Part shown: positions 51,305 to 58,850 of the stretch, piece by piece
Layout: every line of letters starts with the position of its first letter
Position numbering within the stretch: position 1 is the stretch's first letter
Origin: Bdellovibrionales bacterium
GTDB lineage: Bacteria; Bdellovibrionota; UBA2428
NCBI GenBank assembly: GCA_018266335.1
Contig: JAFEAR010000043.1
Span: 11,107-75,106 of the forward strand
Direction: 5' to 3'
Length of the DNA: 64,000 nt
The notes under the pieces: generated by a model
Database searches by the model: none
Told to the model about the DNA's origin: nothing
What the model saw: the letters and a program-made list of their open reading frames with translations, nothing else
Program-made: the position numbers and the translations under genes

Positions 51305-52752
51305 GAAGCACTGTTCTTGGATATGCGGGCACCTGGCCGCTTCGACATCTCTTTATGCTGCCGGACTCCCATCGACTCACTCATACCTTGGTCCTTGGAA
51401 TGACCGGCTCGGGCAAAACCACCACGCTGCGATCTCTCATCGCTCAAGACATCGCTAAGGGCTACTCGGTGATCGTCATCGACGGTAAGGGAGATCGTTC
51501 GATCCTCGGAAGAGCCGGGCCCCATTTTGACTTCATGCTCTTTGGGCGTGAAGTCGAAGGCAACCTTTCGTTCAATCCCCTGCTCGGGCCGAGAGACCAA
51601 GTGGTGGATGGATTCATCGCCGCTATGGGCTTCGAGTCCGAGTTCTACGAGGGATGCGCAAGAAACCTGCTCTATGTCTACTTACGGCTTATGGAGCTTA
51701 TGAATATTGCTCCGGATCTCCGTGAACTCGCGAAACTGGCTGTCGATATCGAGTCGTTCGCCGAAGAAATCAAGAGCCTTCCGGCGGATGCAGTCGAGCT
51801 ACGCCGTTCTTTCAACTCGCTAAGCGCGCTCCGTGCACGAGAGTACATGGAGTTCCACACGGGCCTGTCGAACCGCATCAATGCCCTGATCCATTCTCGT
51901 TGGATGCCAAGGCTTGGATCAATGGCCCCTGCGGGCGTTCATAACATCGACCTCGCCAGCGCCTTTGAGGAGCCACGATGTTTCTATGTGGGACTACAGA
52001 AACTCGCCAATCACCGTGGCGCGAGCATTCTAGGAAAACTCCTTTTGCATAAGATCGGCACGCTTTCTGCTGAACGGGCGGCGCTCGGAGCCGATGCCAT
52101 CTCCGCAAAGCCCCTTGTGTCGGTCTACATCGATGAACTCGCAGGGCTTGCCTATCGAGGATTTGAAGTACTTCCGCAAACGGTGCGCTCGACAAAAATC
52201 ATGCTGACACTCTCAACTCAAACGCTTGCCGACCTTCGTGCCGTATCAGATGAATTTGCCGAGCAGATCCAAACCAACACAGGAATCAAAATCCTTCATC
52301 GACTGAATAGCGAGAAAGAGGCCGACTCATGGGCAAGGCTTTTGGGCAGCAAGAAAACCTCGGGGAAGATTCTGGATCGTATTCTCACGGCCACGAATCC
52401 AAAGAAATACGGCCGACTGCATGAGGAGGAGGTTTGGGCCGTCCATCCCAACGATCTGAAGAATATGCCGCGAGGACAGGCCATCGTTGAGCGCGATGGC
52501 TCGGGGCGCAAGATTTTTGCGAGAGTGCGAATTGTCGATCTCGAAGCAAAATTGAGGAGAAAAGAAGAATGGAACAAGCGTTTCCGTACATTCGTGATGC
52601 AGCCATTTTGTCGGCTGTGCAGGTTCATCGGATCATTTCGTTTCGAGAGCTGTGGGAGCGTTTCTTTACCGGCGGAGATCGAAGTACGGCCTACAAACGC
52701 ATCCACGTTGTCCTCAGGCGATACTCACACATCGTCGAGGAGTGGCGTATGA
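51301..52752 (+). CDS. virD4: VirD4/TraD-type coupling ATPase
   Basis: A 483-aa protein with Walker A GMTGSGKTT (near 33), VIDGKGDRS, Walker B VSVYIDELAGLA (near 275) and the coupling-protein block IMLTLSTQTLADLRAVS. It hands the DNA substrate to the T4SS. There is no N-terminal membrane anchor, so it is a soluble short form. The last 60 residues or so (after LRRKEEWNKRF) lie in a second frame of the next gene and look unlike any domain, so the true end is probably near 52575 and the stop there may have been lost. Confidence 0.85.
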   Translation: MRSTVLGYAGTWPLRHLFMLPDSHRLTHTLVLGMTGSGKTTTLRSLIAQDIAKGYSVIVIDGKGDRSILGRAGPHFDFMLFGREVEGNLSFNPLLGPRDQVVDGFIAAMGFESEFYEGCARNLLYVYLRLMELMNIAPDLRELAKLAVDIESFAEEIKSLPADAVELRRSFNSLSALRAREYMEFHTGLSNRINALIHSRWMPRLGSMAPAGVHNIDLASAFEEPRCFYVGLQKLANHRGASILGKLLLHKIGTLSAERAALGADAISAKPLVSVYIDELAGLAYRGFEVLPQTVRSTKIMLTLSTQTLADLRAVSDEFAEQIQTNTGIKILHRLNSEKEADSWARLLGSKKTSGKILDRILTATNPKKYGRLHEEEVWAVHPNDLKNMPRGQAIVERDGSGRKIFARVRIVDLEAKLRRKEEWNKRFRTFVMQPFCRLCRFIGSFRFESCGSVSLPAEIEVRPTNASTLSSGDTHTSSRSGV

Positions 52753-53345
52753 ACGGAAGTCGCGAGCTTTTTGTGCGAGCTAAGCCTTCTCCGGGGGTAG
52801 CGGGAACCTACGACGAACACGACCTCGCCGTTAGTCGCATTGTGCAGGCGCTTGGTGGCATCTTTGGCCCCGATGGGTGGCTACGTGAAATCGAGCTTCG
52901 CTCGGGCAGTCTTGGACCACGATTTGAGATTCTTGCAAGGAACTTGGCCCGCCGTGTCCCGGATGCAGCATGGAGTTTTGGAGAAACGGCCAGGCAAACT
53001 GCCGCTATCGAATATGAGAGAACGCTCAAAAGCGCCAAAAGAATTCGTGGAATCGTTTCGCATTACGAGGACCGTATTGAATGCAAGTTCACGAGTGTCT
53101 TTATCGTCACCGACGATCCGCTAGTTGCGCGGGCTTATCAGGACTCGATTCGGGCGTTCTACTCCAAGGTGCGTTTTCAAATTCGACCTAAGTCGAAAGT
53201 CATTCTTCTTGATGAAGGATGGCAGCGCTCGGCAGGCCTCCTGTTATCCAACATGAATCGGCTGCGCGATGCCGTTCGTAGTGAAATTGAATCGGCGGCA
53301 AGCACCGCCAGGAAAGGAATTCAGGAACATGGAAAAGTTGCATGA
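52569..53345 (+). CDS. Replic_Relax-type DNA-processing protein
   Basis: A 258-aa protein. Residues 8-60 form a winged helix (ILSAVQVHRIISFRELWERFFTGGDRSTAYKRIHVVLRR) and the C-half has the EYERTLKSAKRIRGIVSHYED and DDPLVARAY pattern of the replication-relaxation family found in mobilisable elements. GAGGAG lies about 10 nt before ATG 52569. It overlaps the coupling-protein frame by 184 bp. No catalytic tyrosine or histidine cluster of a standard relaxase is visible, so it may be an accessory or a divergent initiator. Confidence 0.65.
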   Translation: MEQAFPYIRDAAILSAVQVHRIISFRELWERFFTGGDRSTAYKRIHVVLRRYSHIVEEWRMNGSRELFVRAKPSPGVAGTYDEHDLAVSRIVQALGGIFGPDGWLREIELRSGSLGPRFEILARNLARRVPDAAWSFGETARQTAAIEYERTLKSAKRIRGIVSHYEDRIECKFTSVFIVTDDPLVARAYQDSIRAFYSKVRFQIRPKSKVILLDEGWQRSAGLLLSNMNRLRDAVRSEIESAASTARKGIQEHGKVA

Positions 53346-53805
53346 AGCAAATCGAACGTCACTCAGTGTGAGCCGCAGGGGAGCGGCTGAGCTTCAGGAG
53401 CTTCAAAAGAGCCTTGAGGCAGAACTTCACGATAGCGTGAACCTCGGCGAGATATTCGATGCGGTGATTGATGCCTATCGTAAGAACCCCCAGCGGTTAT
53501 CCATCTCACGCAAGTGGACCTGCGAAAGGGCTTTCTCGCATATGAAGAAAACTCAGACCGATATCTGCACCGGGTTACTGGACGGTGAAAAGGCGAAGGC
53601 GATCTATAAATTTCTGCAGACAAAGGCCGAGCAGACCGAACGAGCGTTGAAGAATCAAGGCGAGGAAGTCTTATGCAATGCCGAAGGGGTTGTGCATAAG
53701 CCGTCGCGAAAACGTGCAGGCAAGTCTGAGGGCCTGCCCCCCCAAGATACCCCCCAAATTCGGGAGAGTGCGTCACAAAATGAATCGCGATCCAAAACGG
53801 CATAA
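53329..53805 (+). CDS. Hypothetical basic protein, possible mobilisation accessory
   Basis: A 158-aa protein: N-terminal helix (LQELQKSLEAELHDSVNLGEIFDAVIDAYRK), basic middle (RKWTCERAFSHMKK) and a disordered Lys/Ser-rich tail. The ATG at 53329 overlaps the upstream stop. Directly followed by the nested inverted repeats at 53804-53938. Position and charge suggest a DNA-binding accessory of transfer, but no family is recognised. Confidence 0.5.
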   Translation: MEKLHEANRTSLSVSRRGAAELQELQKSLEAELHDSVNLGEIFDAVIDAYRKNPQRLSISRKWTCERAFSHMKKTQTDICTGLLDGEKAKAIYKFLQTKAEQTERALKNQGEEVLCNAEGVVHKPSRKRAGKSEGLPPQDTPQIRESASQNESRSKTA

Positions 53806-53938
53806 GCACCGGATTCTCCGGTGCTTCGCCCGCACCCGCTTCCGGTTCGGGCGCCCGAGACGCTGCTGACCTCGCTCTCTCTTGCAGAGATACCGAGGTC
53901 AGCAGCTTGGTCCCAAACCTACAGCGGGTGCGGGCGAA
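53804..53938. other. Nested inverted repeats, candidate oriT or structured RNA
   Basis: Four perfect symmetries in 135 bp: AAGCACCGG/CCGGTGCTT (53804-53826); outer arms of 16 bp (53825-53840 with 53923-53938); palindrome TCGGGCGCCCGA (53847-53858); inner arms of 13 bp, GCTGCTGACCTCG (53862-53874) with its complement at 53894-53906, topped by TCTCT/AGAGA. The whole folds as one long branched hairpin. It lies between the mobilisation-like gene and the excisionase gene, where an oriT or a regulatory RNA would be expected. No open frame runs through it convincingly. Confidence 0.65.
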
Positions 53939-53958
53939 AAGAACAGAGAGGACTGACT

Positions 53959-54387
53959 ATGAGAACTTTCAAAAAAGTTGTGAATGGTGGTTATCATGAA
54001 TCAGAGGAAGAACCCTCCCTTACCCCCTCTCTTCCTCTGAAACTCCATCTCTCCCCTGGAACGAAGAACGAGTGCGATGCGCCGAGTGTTGCCGTCCGTG
54101 AGCCTGTGGAGGCGAATTCAGATCTATTGACGCCAAACGAGCTCGCGGACGCTCTTAAGGTCTCCGTTAACACTGTGTACTATTGGATTTCGCGGAGCGA
54201 GGTTCCCTACATAAAGGTTGGACGGCACCTTCGTTTCGTCCTAAAAAATGTACTGGCGTATTTCGAGGCACAGACCTCAGTTGAACGACAAGAGCCTAAG
54301 CGTGCTCGTTCTCTCTCGGCTTTGAAATCGCTTGGTTCTTTGAAAAGCAGGGGTGGTGGACGTGCTCAATCTCCAGAAATGGAGTGA
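53959..54387 (+). CDS. Excisionase-like MerR/HTH_17 protein
   Basis: A 142-aa protein. A disordered N-terminus is followed by an HTH_17 excisionase-type domain (LLTPNELADALKVSVNTVYYWISRSEVPYIKVGRHLRFVLKNVLAYFE, residues 56-103) and a basic tail. It sits directly before the integrase gene, with GGAG of the integrase binding site inside its last codons. Likely a directionality factor for excision or a repressor of the integrase region. ATG 53959 is chosen as the first one after the inverted repeats. Confidence 0.78.
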   Translation: MRTFKKVVNGGYHESEEEPSLTPSLPLKLHLSPGTKNECDAPSVAVREPVEANSDLLTPNELADALKVSVNTVYYWISRSEVPYIKVGRHLRFVLKNVLAYFEAQTSVERQEPKRARSLSALKSLGSLKSRGGGRAQSPEME

Positions 54388-54392
54388 TAAGC

Positions 54393-55514
54393 ATGTCAGT
54401 AGTTTCACGAGTCGGAAAGTTCGGCATCAAGTATCAAGTGAAAGTTAGAGGTTCCGACGGTCATTGGATCACGGAAACTTTTCAGTCCGAGGCAGATGCG
54501 ATTCGACGAAATAACGACTTGGAGCTGAAGAAGTTCGACGGCTTCAAGGTAAACAATTCCGCGGGAAAATCCGTCAGTGAGTATTTCGTTTCTTGGGAAG
54601 CGATGACTGACAACGGAAATGTCTCGACGGGTTGGCGCAAAGATCAGATCAAATATTTTCGTCGCTACGTTGAGCCTTCGCTCGGGCATCTGAAACTCCG
54701 TGCCGTTACGCCGGCGCATGTTTCGGGAGTTCTCGCGCAAATGAAAAAGTTGGGTCGTGCGCCGCAGACGCGGCTTCATATCTACAACTTGATGCACAAG
54801 ATGTTCGAAGATGCGATTGAGCTGTTCGAACTGATCCAAAGAAACCCGGTGAAGAAATCACTTAAGCCAGTCGTTCCGACGATCGAGGCGAAGTATTTGC
54901 CGATGGATCAGTCGATCAAGTTGTTGAGCTTCGTTGTGGGCAAGTCCTACGACGTCGCGATTTGGCTGGCAGTTTTTGTCGGTCTTCGGGCGGGTGAAGT
55001 GCAGGCGCTGAAGTGGGAGAGCGTGGATTTTGACAGAAGAGAAATCCTTGTGTGCTCGACTTACCTACGAAAGGAAAAGAAGTTTCAGCCCTATCCAAAG
55101 GGCAAGAAACAGCACCGAATCAAGATTCCGGCCGAGCTGCTGGATTTTTTGAAGATGGCTAAAGAGAGGTCGACTTCTCCTTACGTAGCAGCCTTGCCGG
55201 GGCAGAACTTCCTTCAGTACGAGGGTTTCTTAAAGGCCATCAAGCGATACTGCGCTCAACTCGAAATTGGGCCGGTTTCTCCGCATGGTCTTAGACACTC
55301 GACGTCCGAGATTTGGATGGAACACGGAGCGGATCGCGAGGATTTGCGTCAGCTGTTCTCGCACTCTTCAAGTGCAGTCACGGATCGTTATGTGCACAAC
55401 AAGGGCAGCAAGCTTGAGAAAGTTTCGAACGTAGTTCGCTTGTTTCCGAGAAAAATGGAAACGAGTGGAGTCGAAGTGTTCCCAAATTGTTCCCAAAAAA
55501 CGGAAATAGCGTGA
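54393..55514 (+). CDS. int: Tyrosine integrase of the element
   Basis: A 373-aa site-specific recombinase: N-terminal arm-binding region, SAM-like core-binding domain (about 65-165) and catalytic domain with Arg in GLRAGEVQALKW (near 196), HGLRH (near 297), His in FSHSS (near 321) and nucleophile Tyr in DRYVH (near 331). GGAG 8 nt before ATG 54393; GTG 54384 is an alternative. Its 3' end is 87 bp from the right attachment repeat in tRNA-Ser, and its last codons overlap the TGTTCCCAAA arm-type repeats. Confidence 0.95.
   Translation: MSVVSRVGKFGIKYQVKVRGSDGHWITETFQSEADAIRRNNDLELKKFDGFKVNNSAGKSVSEYFVSWEAMTDNGNVSTGWRKDQIKYFRRYVEPSLGHLKLRAVTPAHVSGVLAQMKKLGRAPQTRLHIYNLMHKMFEDAIELFELIQRNPVKKSLKPVVPTIEAKYLPMDQSIKLLSFVVGKSYDVAIWLAVFVGLRAGEVQALKWESVDFDRREILVCSTYLRKEKKFQPYPKGKKQHRIKIPAELLDFLKMAKERSTSPYVAALPGQNFLQYEGFLKAIKRYCAQLEIGPVSPHGLRHSTSEIWMEHGADREDLRQLFSHSSSAVTDRYVHNKGSKLEKVSNVVRLFPRKMETSGVEVFPNCSQKTEIA
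55477..55500 (+). repeat. Paired TGTTCCCAAA repeats, right copy
   Basis: Exact copy of the 24-bp block at 27737-27760, in the same orientation, lying in the last codons of the integrase gene and about 100 bp from the right core site. Candidate integrase arm-binding site. Confidence 0.5.
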
Positions 55515-55573
55515 AAGTTTGAGTGTGATGGGCTCTGAGCGATTTTCCAAGTTTTGGATTTCATTCTAAAACT

Positions 55574-55663
55574 TGGCGGAGAGAGTGGGATTCGAACCCA
55601 CGGTACCTGTTACAGTACGCACGCTTTCCAAGCGTGTGCCTTAAACCACTCGGCCATCTCTCC
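55574..55663 (-). tRNA. tRNA-Ser(GGA), right attachment site
   Basis: A complete 90-nt serine tRNA with encoded CCA: acceptor GGAGAGA, D arm, anticodon loop TTGGAAA (anticodon GGA) on the CACGC/GCGTG stem, long variable arm and T arm GTGGGTTCGAATCCCAC. Bases 55602-55633 form the right copy of the 32-bp attachment repeat. The 3' half was therefore supplied by the element, and the displaced original 3' end lies at 27548-27607. Confidence 0.95.
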
Positions 55664-55811
55664 GTGAGATGTCAGAGGATGTCCAGGACCCTGCGGGTCT
55701 CGGCCATCTCTCCGGCCTAGAGCTTGAGAAGGTCCCGGGAATAACACAGGGCAGTGCAAGCGTCTAGCCCGTCAGGTGCCCGGGGTGGGGCTTCCTTGCT
55801 ATAAACAAGGC

Positions 55812-56336
55812 ATGCTCGCACTCCAACAGATGCTCTCCACCTTCCCCAAAGAACACCTCCATCCTCTCCTGGTGCACTTTCCCCTGGCCCTTTGGATAAC
55901 TGGGATGGTGCTTTATATCTTCTCGATTTTTGAGTTTTTCGAATGGCTCCGTTTGCCGTCCATCGTGATGGGCGTGTTGGGCTCGGGCTTTGGTTGGCTA
56001 GCCGTGGAGACGGGAGAAAAGGCCGAGCACATCATTAGCCCCACTTTCTGTAATCCGTCCTTGCTTGAGGCTCATGCTGAGCAAGCCGAAACGGCGCAAA
56101 TTTTCTTTGCCGTGGGCTGGGGCGCGGCCGCTATTTTTTATTTTATTCGGTCCAAATTCACGCCTGGTCGCGACAGTCCCATGCTCATTAAAGTGCTTAT
56201 CGTGTTCGGCTTATTAATGGGCTCGGCTTACTTGGTTATGGCCGGTCATAAGGGTTTTCGCTTGGTGTACGAAGAAGGGGCCGCCGTGCGCAGCCCCATT
56301 AAGGCTTGTACCAATAAATCGGGTGCGCGTTACTGA
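55812..56336 (+). CDS. DUF2231-type membrane protein
   Basis: A 174-aa protein with the DUF2231 start motif (LHPLLVHFPLALWITGMVLY) and four hydrophobic segments. A haem-binding or redox role has been suggested for such proteins, but it is not established. ATG 55812 is chosen since the motif begins soon after. Its end overlaps the convergent transglycosylase gene by 7 bp. Confidence 0.75.
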   Translation: MLALQQMLSTFPKEHLHPLLVHFPLALWITGMVLYIFSIFEFFEWLRLPSIVMGVLGSGFGWLAVETGEKAEHIISPTFCNPSLLEAHAEQAETAQIFFAVGWGAAAIFYFIRSKFTPGRDSPMLIKVLIVFGLLMGSAYLVMAGHKGFRLVYEEGAAVRSPIKACTNKSGARY

Positions 56337-58138
56337 GTATCCGGCGCGTCCACCTTCGCGGTGCGCATGCGCGCGTTCTCGTGCGCTTCTACTAGCTGAC
56401 TTACGATTTCGCTCTTCTGCTGCTTGTGCGCCTTAAGGCTGGCCAGCGAGCGGCCCGCCGCATTTTCCGAGGCGTAAATGCGCTCGTACCAGTAGTTGTT
56501 GCGCAAAATATTGGCCACGTAGTGGCGCGTTTCCTTAAAGGGAATCAAGTCCATGAACAGCGTGGAATTGTTCGAATCAAAGCGCGAGGTCCAGTCGCCA
56601 ATGCGGCCGGGGCCTGCGTTGTAGCCAGCCAGCGCGAGCTCCACGCGGCCATCGAACTGGCTAATTAAACTGCTCAGGTACTTCACGCCGAGTTGGGCGT
56701 TGATTTCGGAATCGTACAGGTTGTTGCGGCGCTTGCCGCTCAAGCGGCGGGCGGTGCTGGGCAAAAGTTGCAGCAGTCCTTGAGCATTGGCGGGCGAGCG
56801 CGCACGCGGATTGAATCCAGATTCCTGCCGAGCCACGGCTAGCACCAGCGAGGTGTCGGTTTCGGGCGAGTGCCGATCAAACACATCGTAGTACGGGCGC
56901 GGAAACAATAGGCGCAGGGTTTGGCGATTGATCATGGTGGGGTTTTCATTCACCTGCTGCGTAAGGAAGGTCATGGAGTTCAGCGGATTCGCGCGGCCCG
57001 ACTTAAGCGCCGAAATGTACAGCGCTTGCGACGGAGCGAGGTCGTCCTTAAAGGTCGAGTTCAACCAGCGCGCCAACTTTTGACCGGCTTCGGTGTGTCC
57101 TTGTACGTAGAGGGCTTCTAGCCAGCGCACGGCATTGTCTACGTCCTCGTTGTCGCTGTGACGGCTAAGGGTAAGGGCCGGGCGCGCTTCAAAAATTTCG
57201 AGTGGATCTTGCCGGCGGTGTTTCCAAACTTCCAGCGCGTGAAAGGAGAGGGGGTATTCATCGACTAACTTGTCCCAAAACTTTTTGCGCAGAGATGGAT
57301 TGGTTTGCAGGCTACCCGCCCAGTACAAAACGCGCGGGCGATCGGTGCTGTCCTCGGCCTGTGCGGCACGTTCCAGAGCTGCTTTGGCCCCGGCCTTATT
57401 GCCCCACTGCATGCGCAGCAGGCCTTGGCGCAAGTGAGTAATTTCGTAACCTTCGTCCTGCGGACGTAAGCACGCGGCGGCGTGATCGTAGAGCTTCTCC
57501 ATCATAAAACGCACGGACGGCGTAGGTAGGCCAGCTTCCAGGCGGCGAATCGCGGCGGCCGACAAGTTGCGCGGGCAACTCGTGGTGGCCAGCATGCGTG
57601 CAGACCACACCATCACGCGATTCACAGGTTCGCGGTTGATGGAGCGCATCAGGCGGCCGTAGCCCATGCCCTGTTGTTGAGCAAAGTGATGGGGCCGAAT
57701 GGGCACGCGGCGGCCAGTTTCGCGGCGACTGTGCGAGCTAACGCGGTTGTTCGTGAGGTTCTCGATAATGCCGCAAAGTTTTTCCGTACTGTCATCGTCT
57801 TCGTCCGTGCACAAACCTTTGGGCGTGTGGCGGCTTTCCAAAAACTTAGCCAGAATTTTTGTTTGTTGTTCCAAGCGACCACGTGGCACACCGAGTTCGG
57901 TGCTCACCTGATCCATTGAAATCGAAACGGACTGCGGACCGGCGGGTTCTTTGGTGGCTCCGTTGGAGTGTGTTTCGGTTACGGTGGGGGAAGGGCTTGG
58001 GGTCGAGGAGTTTGCCGGCGGAATTGAATTCACGGTAGGCATGGGAGCGAGTCCGACCGACCTCGACGGACCCTGACTAGCGCAGCCCGCAAGACAAAAA
58101 GTTACTAACAATCCCAGTACTTTTTTATTTCCACCCAT
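56330..58138 (-). CDS. Soluble lytic transglycosylase-family lipoprotein
   Basis: A 602-aa peptidoglycan-cleaving enzyme attached to the outer membrane: lipobox CLAGC near residue 19, a Ser/Pro linker, a superhelical middle (residues 200-420) and a C-terminal SLT domain with catalytic Glu in AVARQESGFNP (near 437), GLLQLLPSTAR and LALAGYNAGPGRI. Close in layout to Slt70. It releases anhydromuropeptides during wall turnover and, in predators, may act on prey walls; that last point is inference. Confidence 0.9.
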   Translation of the reverse strand: MGGNKKVLGLLVTFCLAGCASQGPSRSVGLAPMPTVNSIPPANSSTPSPSPTVTETHSNGATKEPAGPQSVSISMDQVSTELGVPRGRLEQQTKILAKFLESRHTPKGLCTDEDDDSTEKLCGIIENLTNNRVSSHSRRETGRRVPIRPHHFAQQQGMGYGRLMRSINREPVNRVMVWSARMLATTSCPRNLSAAAIRRLEAGLPTPSVRFMMEKLYDHAAACLRPQDEGYEITHLRQGLLRMQWGNKAGAKAALERAAQAEDSTDRPRVLYWAGSLQTNPSLRKKFWDKLVDEYPLSFHALEVWKHRRQDPLEIFEARPALTLSRHSDNEDVDNAVRWLEALYVQGHTEAGQKLARWLNSTFKDDLAPSQALYISALKSGRANPLNSMTFLTQQVNENPTMINRQTLRLLFPRPYYDVFDRHSPETDTSLVLAVARQESGFNPRARSPANAQGLLQLLPSTARRLSGKRRNNLYDSEINAQLGVKYLSSLISQFDGRVELALAGYNAGPGRIGDWTSRFDSNNSTLFMDLIPFKETRHYVANILRNNYWYERIYASENAAGRSLASLKAHKQQKSEIVSQLVEAHENARMRTAKVDAPDTQ

Positions 58139-58187
58139 ACCCTTCAGTATAGGGGATTTCGTGCTTCAAACCCGTGGCAGAAAAATG

Positions 58188-58850
58188 TCAGGTGGCGTCG
58201 GGTTGCTGTTCAGGTGAAGCCTTGCGGCATGGGTTCGTGGCCAGGCAGGTCGTGTAAATTTTTGCCAAGGACGGAAACTCTTTGGGCACGTTAATTTGGT
58301 AGCGGGTCGCATTGTAGAGCTGGGGAATAAGGCAAATATCCGCCGCGGTCAGTTGGTTCCCAAACGAGAATTCTCCGGTGCGGTACGGTTTGCTAATTTT
58401 GTCGTAAGCGTCAAGACCCTGACGAATAAAGTCGCGGGCCCAAGAGCTCTTCTCGTCCGTTTCAATGGTGTGGCGATTTTGAGCTCGCGGTGTTTGCAGG
58501 GGGGCTGTTTCGCTGTTGATGATTTCGCACAGGCTGCGAACCAGGGCGCGATCGAGCGGGTCTTTAGGGTAAATCGCCGGAGTGGGATGCACATCCTCAA
58601 GCCACTCCATGATGGCTAGACTTTCGGATAAATTGGTTCTGCCATCGATTTCCAACACGGGCAGTGCGCCCAGAGGATTACGTGCCAGGTGGCTCAGTTT
58701 TTTAGGCTCACCCTTAAGAATGTTCAGCGGCACGTATTCGAAGGGAATTTCTTTAAATTGCAGTGTCCAACGCACGCGCCAACTTGCCGAGGAGCGCCAG
58801 TAGCCAAAAAGTTTCAGTTTGTGTGGAAACGGCGTGGTGGGTGTGTTCAT
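58188..58850 (-). CDS. maiA: Maleylacetoacetate isomerase (zeta-class GST)
   Basis: A 220-aa glutathione-dependent isomerase of tyrosine/homogentisate breakdown, converting maleylacetoacetate to fumarylacetoacetate. Zeta-class motif LFGYWRSSASWRVRW near residue 13, LGALPVLEIDG and NLSESLAIMEWLE follow, and a helical C-domain with LTAADICLIPQLYNA. Its ATG overlaps the stop of the FAH-family gene by 4 bp, matching the next step of the pathway. Confidence 0.88.
   Translation of the reverse strand: MNTPTTPFPHKLKLFGYWRSSASWRVRWTLQFKEIPFEYVPLNILKGEPKKLSHLARNPLGALPVLEIDGRTNLSESLAIMEWLEDVHPTPAIYPKDPLDRALVRSLCEIINSETAPLQTPRAQNRHTIETDEKSSWARDFIRQGLDAYDKISKPYRTGEFSFGNQLTAADICLIPQLYNATRYQINVPKEFPSLAKIYTTCLATNPCRKASPEQQPDAT

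Larger units (their letters stand above)
27576..55633. mobile_element. Integrative conjugative element in tRNA-Ser, about 28 kb
   Basis: Bounded by the 32-bp direct repeat 27576-27607 and 55602-55633. A tyrosine integrase lies next to the right repeat with an excisionase-like gene before it. The element has a T4SS (45206-51304), a VirD4-type coupling protein, a Replic_Relax-type protein and a nested inverted repeat that may be oriT. Cargo includes two toxin-antitoxin loci, four adhesin genes, a signal peptidase and a regulator/MFS/peptide cluster. No canonical relaxase was recognised, so self-transfer is likely but not proven. Confidence 0.8.
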
